DNA of 58,310 nucleotides from CAYQQR01 sp964420035 (GCA_964420035.1 CAYQQR010000024.1:1-58310); one strand, 5' to 3'. Positions 8,134 through 17,364 are shown, numbered from the stretch's first letter. The notes: generated by a model from the sequence alone, not told the origin. Made by a program: numbers and translations.

Positions 8134-9201
8134 ATGTATATACAAAAATATGCCCGGGTTATGATGCTTCTGATCATAACCCTGGCTTGTATCTCCTGTG
8201 GCCCGGGGCCCCGGGAAAAGAGGATTCAGTTAATCCGGAATGACAGTATCCAATCGGTCGATATACTTATCGATGGTGAATTCTTCACGGCTTATATCTA
8301 TCCGGAAAATCTTGAAAAGCCCGTGCTTTACCCTGTTAAAGCAGCGAACGGTAATATCGTAACCCGCGGATTCCCGCTGGATCCAAGGGAAGGGGAACGG
8401 GTGGACCATCCGCATCATATAGGTGTCTGGTTCAATTACGGGGATATCAACGGTTACGATTTCTGGAATAATTCTTACGCGATCCCGGAAGAAAATAAGG
8501 TGAGATATGGATTTATTAAGCACCGGGACATCCTGGGTATGAGCGATGGACAGGATTCTGCTGTTTTAAAAGTCTTAACCCACTGGATGGCCCCGGCCGG
8601 GGGAGAAGAGCCTCCCCGCCTGCTGCTTGAAGAAACCACGGTATTCACTTTCCGGGGGAACGACAGTATGCGAACGATTACCCGGAGCACGAAACTGACC
8701 GCACGGGAAAATATACTGTTCAGGGACAATAAGGAAGGATTGTTTGCCGTACGCGTGACAAGAGCTTTTGAGCATCCAACCGACGAGCCTCAGATATATA
8801 CGGATGCATCCGGTAATCCCACCGAAGTCAAAGTGGTCGATACCACAGGTGCCCGGGGTCATTATCGATCCAGTGAAGGCATCGAGGGTCTGGAAGCATG
8901 GGGCAAGCGGGCCCGATGGGTTGCCCTGCATACCGAACAAAAAGGCGGGGATGTGAGCCTGGTCATTATGGATCATCCCTCCAATCCGGGTTACCCGGCA
9001 TACTGGCACGCGCGGGGTTATGGACTCTTTGCGGCCAATAACCTGGGACAGAAGGTGTTCAGTGAAGGAGAAAATGAACTTAATTTCTCCCTTGCCGAGG
9101 GAGAGTCGGTCACCTTCCGGCATCAACTTCTGGTCAAGTCGGGCAGTCTGGCCACCGACAAGGAAGTGGACCTGTTGTTCGAAAATTTCGCGAACCGCTA
9201 A
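8134..9201 (+). CDS. DUF6807 (PmoA-like) lipoprotein
   Basis: The protein has about 355 residues from ATG 8134. A start at 8161 is also possible, since the hydrophobic segment MMLLIITLACISC begins there. The lipobox cysteine precedes a sequence rich in beta-strands. DHPHHIGVWFNYGDI and the following DFWNN are hallmarks of the DUF6807 family, often labelled PmoA-like. Members recur next to Gfo/Idh and DUF1080 genes in polysaccharide-degrading Bacteroidota and Planctomycetota. No enzyme activity is established to my knowledge. The conserved His pair suggests a metal or sugar site. It is co-directional with, and only 13 nt from, the preceding gene. Confidence 0.8.
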   Translation: MYIQKYARVMMLLIITLACISCGPGPREKRIQLIRNDSIQSVDILIDGEFFTAYIYPENLEKPVLYPVKAANGNIVTRGFPLDPREGERVDHPHHIGVWFNYGDINGYDFWNNSYAIPEENKVRYGFIKHRDILGMSDGQDSAVLKVLTHWMAPAGGEEPPRLLLEETTVFTFRGNDSMRTITRSTKLTARENILFRDNKEGLFAVRVTRAFEHPTDEPQIYTDASGNPTEVKVVDTTGARGHYRSSEGIEGLEAWGKRARWVALHTEQKGGDVSLVIMDHPSNPGYPAYWHARGYGLFAANNLGQKVFSEGENELNFSLAEGESVTFRHQLLVKSGSLATDKEVDLLFENFANR

Positions 9202-9213
9202 GCGCTGTCAGCT

Positions 9214-10653
9214 ATGAAAGTTTTTATTTTGAGCCTCAGCCTTCTGCTCCTGACCGGAGCCTGCAACCGGGGCGGTATGGAACCGGTAGTCCAGGATAGC
9301 ATTGATATCAGCAAGCTGTATCCTTCTTACTGGAGCTTTGATGGTTCTCCCGTTTTGCTCCTTGGCGGATCCGATGAGGATAATCTGTTCCAGATGCCCG
9401 GCCTGGAAGAACATCTGGACCGGCTGGTCTCGGTGGGTGGAAATTATGTGAGGAATACCCTGTCGGGCAGGGACAGTGGTAACCTTTGGCCCTTCTACCG
9501 GCAGGAAGATGGCCTGTATGACCTGAACCGGTGGAACGAACTTTACTGGAACCGACTTGAGAATTTCCTCGCGCTTTCCGCTGAAAGATCAATCATCGTT
9601 CAGATGGAGCTATGGGCCACCTTTGATTTCTACAGGGGCAACTGGCTGGAAAATCCATTCAATCCGGTAAACAACATCAATTATGATGAAAGGCGCTCCA
9701 AACTCAGTCCTTTTGTAGAAACCCACCCGGTATTTACAGAGAACAACTTTTTCCGGTCCGTACCCCGGCAGATGGCCCTGGCCCGGGTACTTGATTATCA
9801 GAAGAAATTCGTCGACAAAGTACTTTTCCACAGTCTGAAGTACGATCATGTCCTGTATTGCATGGACAACGAAACCTCGGTGAATGCAGACTGGGGGCAG
9901 TTCTGGGCGGAATACATCAGAAAGAAAGCACTCCTGGAAGGTAAAAAGGTTCATACAACGGAAATGTGGGATCCCTGGGACCTTTCCCATCCCTTCCATT
10001 TTGAAACTTTCGATCACCCGGAATATTATTCATTTGTTGATATATCACAGAATAACCATAATTCCGGCGACGAACACTGGGAAAACGGACTCAGGCTAAA
10101 AGAGTACCTGAAGTTCATAGGCCTGGCGCGTCCCATGAACAATGTAAAAATATACGGTAACGACGGGGGCCGGCACCAAACCACAAGAAATGCCATCGAG
10201 TCCTTTATACGGAACATCTTTATGGGAAGCGCAAGTGCCCGTTTTCACCGGCCCCCCTCCGGTCAGGGTTTGAATGAAGTTTCCATGGGGGTGATCAAAA
10301 GCATGAGGAGCCTGACAGAACAGATGAATTGGTTCCTGGGGGGACCGGCCAATGTTATGCTGAAAGACCGGGATACCAATGAAGCCTTTTGCAGATGCTG
10401 GAAGGATCACGAAGCAGCGGTCTATTTTACCAATGGTGGTTCAGTGAAGATTGATCTTTCCGGTTTTAGCAAAAATACCCACCTGGCCTGGCTTGAGGTC
10501 ATGAGCTCCAGCTGGAATGAACCGGAAGCGATTACCCCTTCGGAAAATTTTGAGCTGAAAGCACCGGGAGAGGGGCACTGGATATGCCTCGTCAAGAATT
10601 CAGAATTCAGCCTGCCTGACGGTAGTCAGGGGACCGAACAGCATATTTTATAA
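9214..10653 (+). CDS. Putative TIM-barrel glycoside hydrolase lipoprotein
   Basis: This is a 479-residue lipoprotein (LLTGAC lipobox). The mature part looks like a clan-A TIM barrel: SVGGNYVRNTLSGRD near the first strand, QMELWATFDFY in the middle, and YCMDNETSV, where Asn-Glu could be the acid/base pair, followed by VHTTEMWD. A C-terminal beta-domain contains AVYFTNGGSVKIDLS. No specific GH family is claimed. Its place between DUF6807 and Gfo/Idh genes implies sugar or glycoside processing outside the cytoplasm. The last 15 or so residues (SLPDGSQGTEQHIL) are encoded by a copy of the palindromic intergenic repeat, so the tail is probably acquired. Confidence 0.7.
   Translation: MKVFILSLSLLLLTGACNRGGMEPVVQDSIDISKLYPSYWSFDGSPVLLLGGSDEDNLFQMPGLEEHLDRLVSVGGNYVRNTLSGRDSGNLWPFYRQEDGLYDLNRWNELYWNRLENFLALSAERSIIVQMELWATFDFYRGNWLENPFNPVNNINYDERRSKLSPFVETHPVFTENNFFRSVPRQMALARVLDYQKKFVDKVLFHSLKYDHVLYCMDNETSVNADWGQFWAEYIRKKALLEGKKVHTTEMWDPWDLSHPFHFETFDHPEYYSFVDISQNNHNSGDEHWENGLRLKEYLKFIGLARPMNNVKIYGNDGGRHQTTRNAIESFIRNIFMGSASARFHRPPSGQGLNEVSMGVIKSMRSLTEQMNWFLGGPANVMLKDRDTNEAFCRCWKDHEAAVYFTNGGSVKIDLSGFSKNTHLAWLEVMSSSWNEPEAITPSENFELKAPGEGHWICLVKNSEFSLPDGSQGTEQHIL
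10611..10630 (+). repeat. Palindromic repeat copy inside the 3' end of a gene
   Basis: CCTGCCTGACGGTAGTCAGG is a degenerate copy of the palindrome at 48-67 and is preceded by the same ATTCAG word. It encodes part of the C-terminal tail of the preceding lipoprotein. Confidence 0.75.
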
Positions 10654-10662
10654 AATAACTTT

Positions 10663-11700
10663 ATGGATAGGATCAAGGTTGGATTAGCAAGCTATGGCAT
10701 GTCGGGAAAGGTTTTTCATGCCCCCCTTTTGGAGGCGCATACTGAGTTTGAGCTCAGTGCCGTGCTTGAAAGAAGCAAGGACGAGGCCCGTAAGACTTAC
10801 CCGGAGATCAGGACGCTAAGAGCCTACGCGGATCTTTTGCGGCAGGATGTGGATCTGATCATCGTGAACATCCCCGACCACCTGCATCATGATTTTGTGC
10901 TCAAAGCCCTGGAGTCGGGCAAACATGTTGTGGTGGAAAAACCTTTTACCCTGAGCGTTGAGGAGGGCAGGGAACTGATTGAACTGGCGGAGAAAAAAGA
11001 ACTGATGCTTTCCGTATTCCAAAACAGGCGATGGGATTCCGATTTTCTGACCGTAGAAAAGGTGATCCGTGAAGGTCAACTGGGCCGTTTGGTCGAGTAT
11101 GAGACTCATTTCGACAGGTTTCGTAATTTTATACAGGATTCCTGGAAGGAAAATCCTGACCTGGGTACCGGTACCCTTTATAACCTGGGATCGCACCTGA
11201 TCGATCAGGCTCTGGTATTGTTCGGTATGCCGGAGGCTGTTTATGGTGATATCCGGAAAAACCGTACCGGCAGCAAGGTGGACGATTATTTTGATATTTG
11301 GTTGTATTATGAGGGGTTTAAAGTGATTCTGAAAGCTTCTTACCTGGTCAGGGAGCACGGACCCCGTTACCAATTGCACGGGACCCACGGTTCATTTCAA
11401 AAATGGGGCATGGATCCGCAGGAGGAAATGCTGAAGCAAGGCAAGCCTCCCTTCCCCGATTGGGGATTGGAAGAAGACGAAGATAACCGGGGCATTCTGA
11501 ATTATGTACAGGATGATAAGGAACACCGGCAGCGGATAAAGAGCCTTCCCGGTAATTATTTGGCCTACTACGACAATATAGCAGCCGTGATAAGAAAGAA
11601 TGCCTCGCCTGCAGTAACTGCCGAAGAAGGACTAAAGGTTATCAGGATCATTGAGGCAGTAAAAGAAAGCGATCAAAAGGGAGAAAAGATAGCAATCTGA
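10663..11700 (+). CDS. Cytoplasmic Gfo/Idh/MocA oxidoreductase
   Basis: This 345-residue protein has no signal peptide, unlike its two neighbours of the same family. An N-terminal Rossmann domain (KVGLASYGMSGKVFHAPLL) is followed by VVVEKPFTLSVEEG with the catalytic-region EKP. A C-terminal alpha/beta domain carries TGTLYNLGSHLIDQAL and the His/Asp pair typical of the family. The HAPLL and FQNRRWD words resemble the YdgJ/YhhX branch. A likely role is intracellular oxidation or reduction of a keto-sugar delivered by the exported part of the cluster. Confidence 0.85.
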   Translation: MDRIKVGLASYGMSGKVFHAPLLEAHTEFELSAVLERSKDEARKTYPEIRTLRAYADLLRQDVDLIIVNIPDHLHHDFVLKALESGKHVVVEKPFTLSVEEGRELIELAEKKELMLSVFQNRRWDSDFLTVEKVIREGQLGRLVEYETHFDRFRNFIQDSWKENPDLGTGTLYNLGSHLIDQALVLFGMPEAVYGDIRKNRTGSKVDDYFDIWLYYEGFKVILKASYLVREHGPRYQLHGTHGSFQKWGMDPQEEMLKQGKPPFPDWGLEEDEDNRGILNYVQDDKEHRQRIKSLPGNYLAYYDNIAAVIRKNASPAVTAEEGLKVIRIIEAVKESDQKGEKIAI

Positions 11701-11705
11701 AAGAA

Positions 11706-12653
11706 ATGGAATTATTGGGTAGATATCTGTCTGACAGCAAATTATATCACAATACTTTCAGAAGCATGGGCACCCGTATGGATGTGATCCTATGTGGTAA
11801 AGAAGCATCCCGGGCCGAAGAAATATTTATCAGAGTCCAACGTGCTTCTATACAGATAGAAGGCAAATTAAGCTGGTACCGGGAGGATAGCGAAATTACC
11901 CGGATCAATAAGAATGCCTTCGGAAAAAAGATCGGGATCGACCCGGAATTGATGGCCATTCTCAAAGAATGTGCTTCATATCATGAGGGTACCCTGGGTT
12001 ATTTTGATCCCGCACTCGGGAAGCTGCAGGATCTTCGGCAGGACCATAGAGCAGAAAAATTCAGTCAGAGCGAAATTGATGCCCTGAAGGAAGCTACAGG
12101 CTGGAAATATGTTCAGCTCGATGAAGAGGAGGGAAGCATCGGCTTTTTGTCCGGCCAAACCAGCCTGGATCTTGGCGGATACGGAAAAGGATATGCCCTT
12201 CAAAAGATACGTGAAATACTCGATCAGGAAGATGTCCGTGATGCCCTCATCAGTTTTGGAGAGAGTTCTGTTCTGGCCCTGGGGCATCATCCGCACGGTG
12301 GACCCTGGAGGTTGGGCATACAGAATGCATTCGATCCGCTCCGGATTGTGCATAGCCTGGATTTATACAATCAGTCCATGTCTACAAGCGGCCTGACCCC
12401 TGATAATCTTCGCGGAAAGGCAAATGGCCGGGGACATTTGGTCAATCCGCACAATGCCGAGGCCCTTAAAGGGATCCGGAGCCTGAGCGTGATATCCCGG
12501 CACCCCATTCAAGCGGAAGTGCTATCAACTGCCCTGATACTCGCTCCCTTGACGGACAGAAAAAAAATTCTGTCAAACTATTCGGGTGTCCGGATTGTAG
12601 ATGTTGAATACAATGATCAAAACATAGCCAGCGTATTATCGTTAACTAATTGA
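11706..12653 (+). CDS. ApbE-like FAD:protein FMN transferase
   Basis: This 315-residue protein has ApbE landmarks: FRSMGTRMDVIL at the start, LSWYREDSEITRIN, GYFDPALGKL, the core LDLGGYGKGYAL, and STSGLTPDN. ApbE enzymes attach FMN from FAD to a threonine of target proteins such as NqrC or RnfG. Two points are odd. There is no signal peptide or lipobox, whereas most Gram-negative ApbE proteins are exported. The usual ADALATA-type Mg site reads AEVLSTA, replacing Asp with Glu. It starts 5 nt after a Gfo/Idh gene and is followed by another. No obvious FMN-acceptor gene is in the window. Confidence 0.8.
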   Translation: MELLGRYLSDSKLYHNTFRSMGTRMDVILCGKEASRAEEIFIRVQRASIQIEGKLSWYREDSEITRINKNAFGKKIGIDPELMAILKECASYHEGTLGYFDPALGKLQDLRQDHRAEKFSQSEIDALKEATGWKYVQLDEEEGSIGFLSGQTSLDLGGYGKGYALQKIREILDQEDVRDALISFGESSVLALGHHPHGGPWRLGIQNAFDPLRIVHSLDLYNQSMSTSGLTPDNLRGKANGRGHLVNPHNAEALKGIRSLSVISRHPIQAEVLSTALILAPLTDRKKILSNYSGVRIVDVEYNDQNIASVLSLTN

Positions 12654-12665
12654 TTGATTCTATCC

Positions 12666-13946
12666 ATGGATGACCGACGTACATTTCTGAAGAAATTTGC
12701 TTTTTATGCAGGTTCCGGTTACCTGGCACTCCAACTGCCCTGGATACGAAGTGCATTCGCGGGTTTACAGGCCGGGAGCGCTGCCGGAGTTAAGCTGGGG
12801 CTCATTGGTGTGGGATCCCGTGGCACCTATCTTTTGAATTTTCTGCAGGAGATTCCCGGACTGGAGATCATTGCCTTTTGTGATAATTATCCTCCGCATT
12901 TTGACAGGGCACAGGAGTTGATCGGACCGGATGCAAAAGGTTTTGTGGATTACAGGAAAATACTGGAGTTAAAGGAGCTGGATGCCGTACTGATAGCAAC
13001 CCCCCTCTTTGAGCACGCCCGTATGACAGTGGACGCCCTGGAGGCAGGATTGCACGTTTTTTGTGAGAAGGCTATGGCCATGACCTATGAAGACTGCAAA
13101 AGGATGGTGGATGCACGAAGAAGATCAGGGAAGATACTGCAGATTGGGTACCAACGATTGTTTGATGTCAAGTACCTGAACGCAATCGATATGATTCGTG
13201 CAGGAAGACTCGGAAAGATAACCCAAATACGGGCCTGCTGGCACAGAAATAATGACTGGCGCAGACCGGTGCCCTCACCCGAATTGGAAAAGAAGATCAA
13301 CTGGAGACTCTACAGAAAATACAGCTGTGGTTTAATGACCGAACTGGCTTCGCATCAGATACAGGTGGCCAACTGGATACTGAAAGAGCATCCGGAAGCA
13401 GTTTATGGTTCCGGTAGTATAAATTACTGGAATGACGGGCGGGAGGTTTTTGACAATGTGAACCTGGTCTACCGGTACCCTTCGGGCACCCACCTGGTTT
13501 ATGATTCCATGACCAGTAATGCACAATACGGATTTGAGGAACAGATCATGGGGCCCAAAGGAACCATGGAGCTGGAGGCAGGAAAGATGTGGAGCGAAAA
13601 TCCGCCGCCTGCACCGGGTATTGTGCAGCTGCTGAATCACATCGAACAAAAATTATTTGATGCCATACCCGTGGGCGGAGCGAGCTGGGTTCCGGATGAC
13701 CCCAATGAGGACAAAGGTCGGTACATTGTAGACGAGGAACCCGAGTTGGACGGGTCAAGGACCCAGCTGGAAGCATTTGTTCAGTCGGTACGTGAGAACC
13801 AGGTCACACCGGGATTGCTCGAAGAAGCCTACTACGCGAGCATAGCCGCCCTCATGGGCTATGAATCCATGTTGAATGATGAGATCGTTTATTTTCCTGA
13901 AGAAATAAAAATGGATCAAAATGCGGGATATTATCATCACGGTTAA
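12666..13946 (+). CDS. Tat-exported Gfo/Idh/MocA oxidoreductase
   Basis: Counting from ATG 12666, the protein has 426 residues. An in-frame TTG at 12654 is less likely because the twin-arginine motif DDRRTFLKKFAF then sits at a normal distance from the start. A Rossmann domain (VKLGLIGVGSRGTYLLNFL) precedes FCEKAMAMTYEDC, where EKA replaces the usual EKP. The C-terminal domain contains SCGLMTELASHQI. It is a divergent paralogue of the protein encoded at 6774-8120 and is probably a second periplasmic sugar oxidoreductase. Substrate unknown. Confidence 0.87.
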   Translation: MDDRRTFLKKFAFYAGSGYLALQLPWIRSAFAGLQAGSAAGVKLGLIGVGSRGTYLLNFLQEIPGLEIIAFCDNYPPHFDRAQELIGPDAKGFVDYRKILELKELDAVLIATPLFEHARMTVDALEAGLHVFCEKAMAMTYEDCKRMVDARRRSGKILQIGYQRLFDVKYLNAIDMIRAGRLGKITQIRACWHRNNDWRRPVPSPELEKKINWRLYRKYSCGLMTELASHQIQVANWILKEHPEAVYGSGSINYWNDGREVFDNVNLVYRYPSGTHLVYDSMTSNAQYGFEEQIMGPKGTMELEAGKMWSENPPPAPGIVQLLNHIEQKLFDAIPVGGASWVPDDPNEDKGRYIVDEEPELDGSRTQLEAFVQSVRENQVTPGLLEEAYYASIAALMGYESMLNDEIVYFPEEIKMDQNAGYYHHG

Positions 13947-14166
13947 AAGACAAAAGCAAGAACTATTATTTCTGGCTGTCAGCTTTGCAGCGGCTTTTAT
14001 CATGAATATTGCCGGTATCATCATTTACAGGTCACCGGCCATTGAGTTAATCTCCTCTTTGCACGTTGTATTGCTCCTGACCCCGGTAATTTATGCCATC
14101 CTCCTGGTCTTGCGGCTCTTGATCGGGGCTGTTGTTTGGTTATCAACCGGTAAAAGAAAATCATAA
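13921..14166 (+). CDS. Small two-helix membrane protein
   Basis: This 81-residue hypothetical protein has two hydrophobic helices, about 14-37 and 45-72, and a basic tail GKRKS. Its start codon lies inside the last 26 nt of the preceding Gfo/Idh gene in another frame, suggesting coupled translation. No family was recognised. The clear hydrophobic pattern and tight overlap argue that it is real. Confidence 0.6.
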   Translation: MRDIIITVKRQKQELLFLAVSFAAAFIMNIAGIIIYRSPAIELISSLHVVLLLTPVIYAILLVLRLLIGAVVWLSTGKRKS

Positions 14167-14242
14167 CAATTTATTAAGACAGTGATATCATAAACTTTTC
14201 CCGGTTATTTTATGTTTACAAGCTAAGATAAATCATCTGATC

Positions 14243-15328
14243 ATGAAAAGAATAATCATTGTCCTGGCCGTTGCCGCCCTGATGGCAGGGTGCAAAGAAT
14301 CACCCAGGCAGATTTCATTAAGCGAGCAACTCACTGGTTTTGAACATGTTAATGTCATTCTCATGATTGGGGACGGTATGGGTATTGCCCAGCTTCAAAG
14401 CGGGATCATGGCTTCGGATATACCCCTGAATATCACCAAATTAAGGCATATTGGTTTTCAGAATACCAAACCGGCCGGGTCGGATATTACCGATTCCGGA
14501 GCCAGTAGTACGGCCATGTCTACCGGTACCAAGACCTACAATGGCAGGATTGCCGTGGATACAACAGGAAAAGAATTGAAGACGATATTGGAATATGCTG
14601 AAGAAGCGGGCCTTTCAACCGGGCTGATCAGTACCAGTGCCATAACCCATGCCACGCCGGCTTCATTTGTTGCACATCATCCCGACCGAAATGATTATCA
14701 AGCCATAGCAAAGGACTTTCTGGATACTGAATTTGAGTTGATCATGGGAGGTGGCTGGAACCATTTCAACCTGCGGGAAGACGGATTGGTCCTGACCGAT
14801 ACATTGAAATCACGGGGTTACGGCATCTTTCGTAGATTGCCGGACAAATTGCCTGAAGAGGAGCGTTTTGTCGTTCTTGCCGATAGTGTTCACATGCCCC
14901 CTGCTTCAAAAAGAGGAGATTTTCTGCCGGATGCTACCGCTATGGCCCTGAAGGTTCTTCGCAAAAATAAGGATGGCTTTTTCCTGATGGTGGAAGGTTC
15001 CCAGATCGATTGGGCCGGGCACGCCAATGATACGGAATATATGGTCCGTGAAGTTCTGGATTTCGATAGGGCTGTCGGACAGGCCCTGGAGTTTGCCAAA
15101 AAGAATCCCAATACCCTGCTCATCGTCACAGCCGATCACGAGACCGGCGGCATGGTCCTCTATGGCAGAGATGAAGAAAGTAATACACTGCAGGCCGGAT
15201 TCAATACGGATGGACATTCAGCCCTGATGGTACCTGTATTTGCATACGGACCGGGTGCCAGCGAATTTCATGGCTTTTATGAAAATACGGCCATCTTCGA
15301 TAAGATGAAAAAGGTCTTTGGTTTTTAG
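14243..15328 (+). CDS. Alkaline phosphatase family lipoprotein
   Basis: This 361-residue lipoprotein (ALMAGC, Cys17) has the metal-binding MIGDGMG at 42-48 and the nucleophile region TDSGASSTAMSTG, with Ser86 equivalent to PhoA Ser102. VEGSQIDWAGHAND and TADHETGG supply further metal ligands, and DGHSALMVPVFAYGPGA the last histidine. It is shorter than E. coli PhoA and lacks its insertions, as is common for Bacteroidota enzymes. It should hydrolyse phosphomonoesters in the periplasm or at the cell surface. It has its own intergenic region, so a separate promoter is likely. Confidence 0.9.
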   Translation: MKRIIIVLAVAALMAGCKESPRQISLSEQLTGFEHVNVILMIGDGMGIAQLQSGIMASDIPLNITKLRHIGFQNTKPAGSDITDSGASSTAMSTGTKTYNGRIAVDTTGKELKTILEYAEEAGLSTGLISTSAITHATPASFVAHHPDRNDYQAIAKDFLDTEFELIMGGGWNHFNLREDGLVLTDTLKSRGYGIFRRLPDKLPEEERFVVLADSVHMPPASKRGDFLPDATAMALKVLRKNKDGFFLMVEGSQIDWAGHANDTEYMVREVLDFDRAVGQALEFAKKNPNTLLIVTADHETGGMVLYGRDEESNTLQAGFNTDGHSALMVPVFAYGPGASEFHGFYENTAIFDKMKKVFGF

Positions 15329-15395
15329 CACACTATTTGCAGTTATTAACCCGCACCATTGTTTATTAGTCTAATTTCAGCTATTTTACCAGATT

Positions 15396-17327
15396 ATGAA
15401 GCGGGTTTTGTTATACCCATGGTTTGTTTTTATCATTGCTGTTCCCACCGGAACAGCACAGTGGGACTACACCATTACTTCAAAAAGGGCCATTTCCTTT
15501 TATGAACAAGCCAGACAGCATCATGGACTCATGGAATTCCAAAAGTCCATTGAAGCTCTTGGCAAGGCGATAAAGATCGAACCGGAATTCGTGGAAGCCT
15601 ATCTGCTGATGGCTGAGTCCTTCAAAGGATCCAAAAATTACGACAGGGCCATCAGTGCCTACCGTTCTGCCATAGAGATCAATCCAACCTTCTTTCCACC
15701 CGCCTACCTGAACCTTGCCGTACTGGAGTTAAAAAACGGAGAATATGCCGGTGCCAAAGAACATGCAGAAAAGTACCTGGGCACCGGTAGTTATAACCGG
15801 AGAACCCGGGACATGGCTCAGGGTGTTTTGCAGAATGCCGAGTTTGGCTTGCAAGCTTTGGAAGCTCCTGTTCCATTCGACCCGGTCAACCTCGGCGACA
15901 GCATCAATTCGGAACGGGATGAATATTGGCCCAGCCTTTCCCTTGATGAGAGTATCCTGGTCTTTACCGTCATGCTGCCCATCGATCCCGATGATCCCCA
16001 GGTTTACAGAAACCGGCACGAGGATTTTTTCTATAGCCGAAAAATAAATGACCACTGGTCTAAGGCAAAAAATGCAGGAGCACCTTTGAATACTTTGGAT
16101 AATGAAGGGGCGCAATGCATTTCCAGTGATGGTAAATACCTTTTCTTCACTGCTTGCAACCGTGAAAATGGAATGGGCATGTGTGACATTTATTATACCC
16201 GCCGTTTGGAAAAAGGATGGAGTCAGCCCGTTAACCTCGGGCCCCCTGTCAATTCCCGATTCTCGGAAAAGCATCCCAGCATATCATCCGATGGCAGAAC
16301 CCTCTATTTTGCAAGTAACCGACCGGGAGGTAAAGGGGGACTGGATCTGTGGTATTCCACACTCAAGGAAGACGGAACCTGGTCGGAGCCGGTAAATCTG
16401 GGTGACAGCATCAATACCCCGGCACACGAACAGTCTCCCTTCATTCACACCGATGACAGGACCCTGTATTTTTCCTCCAATGGCTGGCCGGGCATGGGAG
16501 AATTCGATTTGTTCTACACCCGCGGAACCGATTCAGCCTGGTCCAAGGCAATAAACCTGGGATACCCTATCAATACGCGTAATCAGGAGGAAGGCCTTAT
16601 CGTTTCCAGAGACGGTAAAACAGCTTATTTCTCATCGAACCGCCTGAGCGGAAAAGGTAAGGACATTTACAAATTCAAGCTCTATGAGGAAGCACGACCC
16701 GACCTGGTTTCTTATCTTAAGGGAAAAGTTTATGACGAGAAAACCGGTGAACTTTTGCCTGCAAGTTGTGAGTTGATCAATATCCGTACCGGGAAGGTGA
16801 AATTTCATGAACAAGCGTCCCCCCAGGGTGATTTTATGGTGGTACTTCCGGCTAATGACAACTACGCCTTGAATGTTTCCCACCCGGGATATCTTTTTTA
16901 TTCCGATCATTTCAGTATTGAACGGGTCTATACCCATGAAGAACCCTTTCTGATGGATATCCCGCTCCAGCCCATCGAAATCGGAGAACGCATCATTCTC
17001 AGAAATGTCTTTTACGAGTTCGATTCCTATACACTAAAAGAAGTATCCCGGGTAGAACTCGACCGGGTCGTTCGTTTTATGGATGAACATCCCTCCCTGG
17101 TGGCAGAGATCGGTGGCCATACCGATAGCCGGGGAACGGAAGCTTATAATTTGGAGCTTTCCGAAAAGCGATCCGAATCGGTTGTTAACTATCTGATTAA
17201 CAATGGAATTGAACCGGACCGTATACGGTCCAAAGGTTACGGAGAATTCAGTCCTGTTGCCAGCAATGAAACAAAAGAGGGCAGGGCCTTGAATCGCCGG
17301 ACCGAACTGAAGATCCTCGCCAAATGA
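15396..17327 (+). CDS. TPR-PD40-OmpA outer membrane-associated protein
   Basis: This 643-residue exported protein has a signal peptide to about residue 21. TPR repeats span about 30-125 (AYLLMAESFKGSKNYDRAI, then AYLNLAVLELKNGEY). PD40 beta-propeller repeats (SSDGKYLFFTA, SSDGRTLYFASN, HTDDRTLYFSSN, SRDGKTAYFSSN) span about 165-430. A carboxypeptidase-regulatory-like beta-sandwich follows, and an OmpA peptidoglycan-binding domain (GGHTDSRGTEAYN) closes the protein. This layout is typical of Bacteroidota proteins linking the outer membrane to peptidoglycan, including relatives of type 9 secretion and gliding accessory proteins. No other such genes are nearby, so a general envelope role is the safer call. 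Confidence 0.9.
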   Translation: MKRVLLYPWFVFIIAVPTGTAQWDYTITSKRAISFYEQARQHHGLMEFQKSIEALGKAIKIEPEFVEAYLLMAESFKGSKNYDRAISAYRSAIEINPTFFPPAYLNLAVLELKNGEYAGAKEHAEKYLGTGSYNRRTRDMAQGVLQNAEFGLQALEAPVPFDPVNLGDSINSERDEYWPSLSLDESILVFTVMLPIDPDDPQVYRNRHEDFFYSRKINDHWSKAKNAGAPLNTLDNEGAQCISSDGKYLFFTACNRENGMGMCDIYYTRRLEKGWSQPVNLGPPVNSRFSEKHPSISSDGRTLYFASNRPGGKGGLDLWYSTLKEDGTWSEPVNLGDSINTPAHEQSPFIHTDDRTLYFSSNGWPGMGEFDLFYTRGTDSAWSKAINLGYPINTRNQEEGLIVSRDGKTAYFSSNRLSGKGKDIYKFKLYEEARPDLVSYLKGKVYDEKTGELLPASCELINIRTGKVKFHEQASPQGDFMVVLPANDNYALNVSHPGYLFYSDHFSIERVYTHEEPFLMDIPLQPIEIGERIILRNVFYEFDSYTLKEVSRVELDRVVRFMDEHPSLVAEIGGHTDSRGTEAYNLELSEKRSESVVNYLINNGIEPDRIRSKGYGEFSPVASNETKEGRALNRRTELKILAK

Positions 17328-17364
17328 AACACCGGATCATCCTATTCTTATCACTTCCTGCTTC

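Noticed and set aside
14518..14560. Possible flavinylation-like word in the alkaline phosphatase (DSGASSTAM) as a target for the nearby ApbE
   Set aside because: The word is the alkaline phosphatase nucleophile motif, so no link to ApbE is supported.
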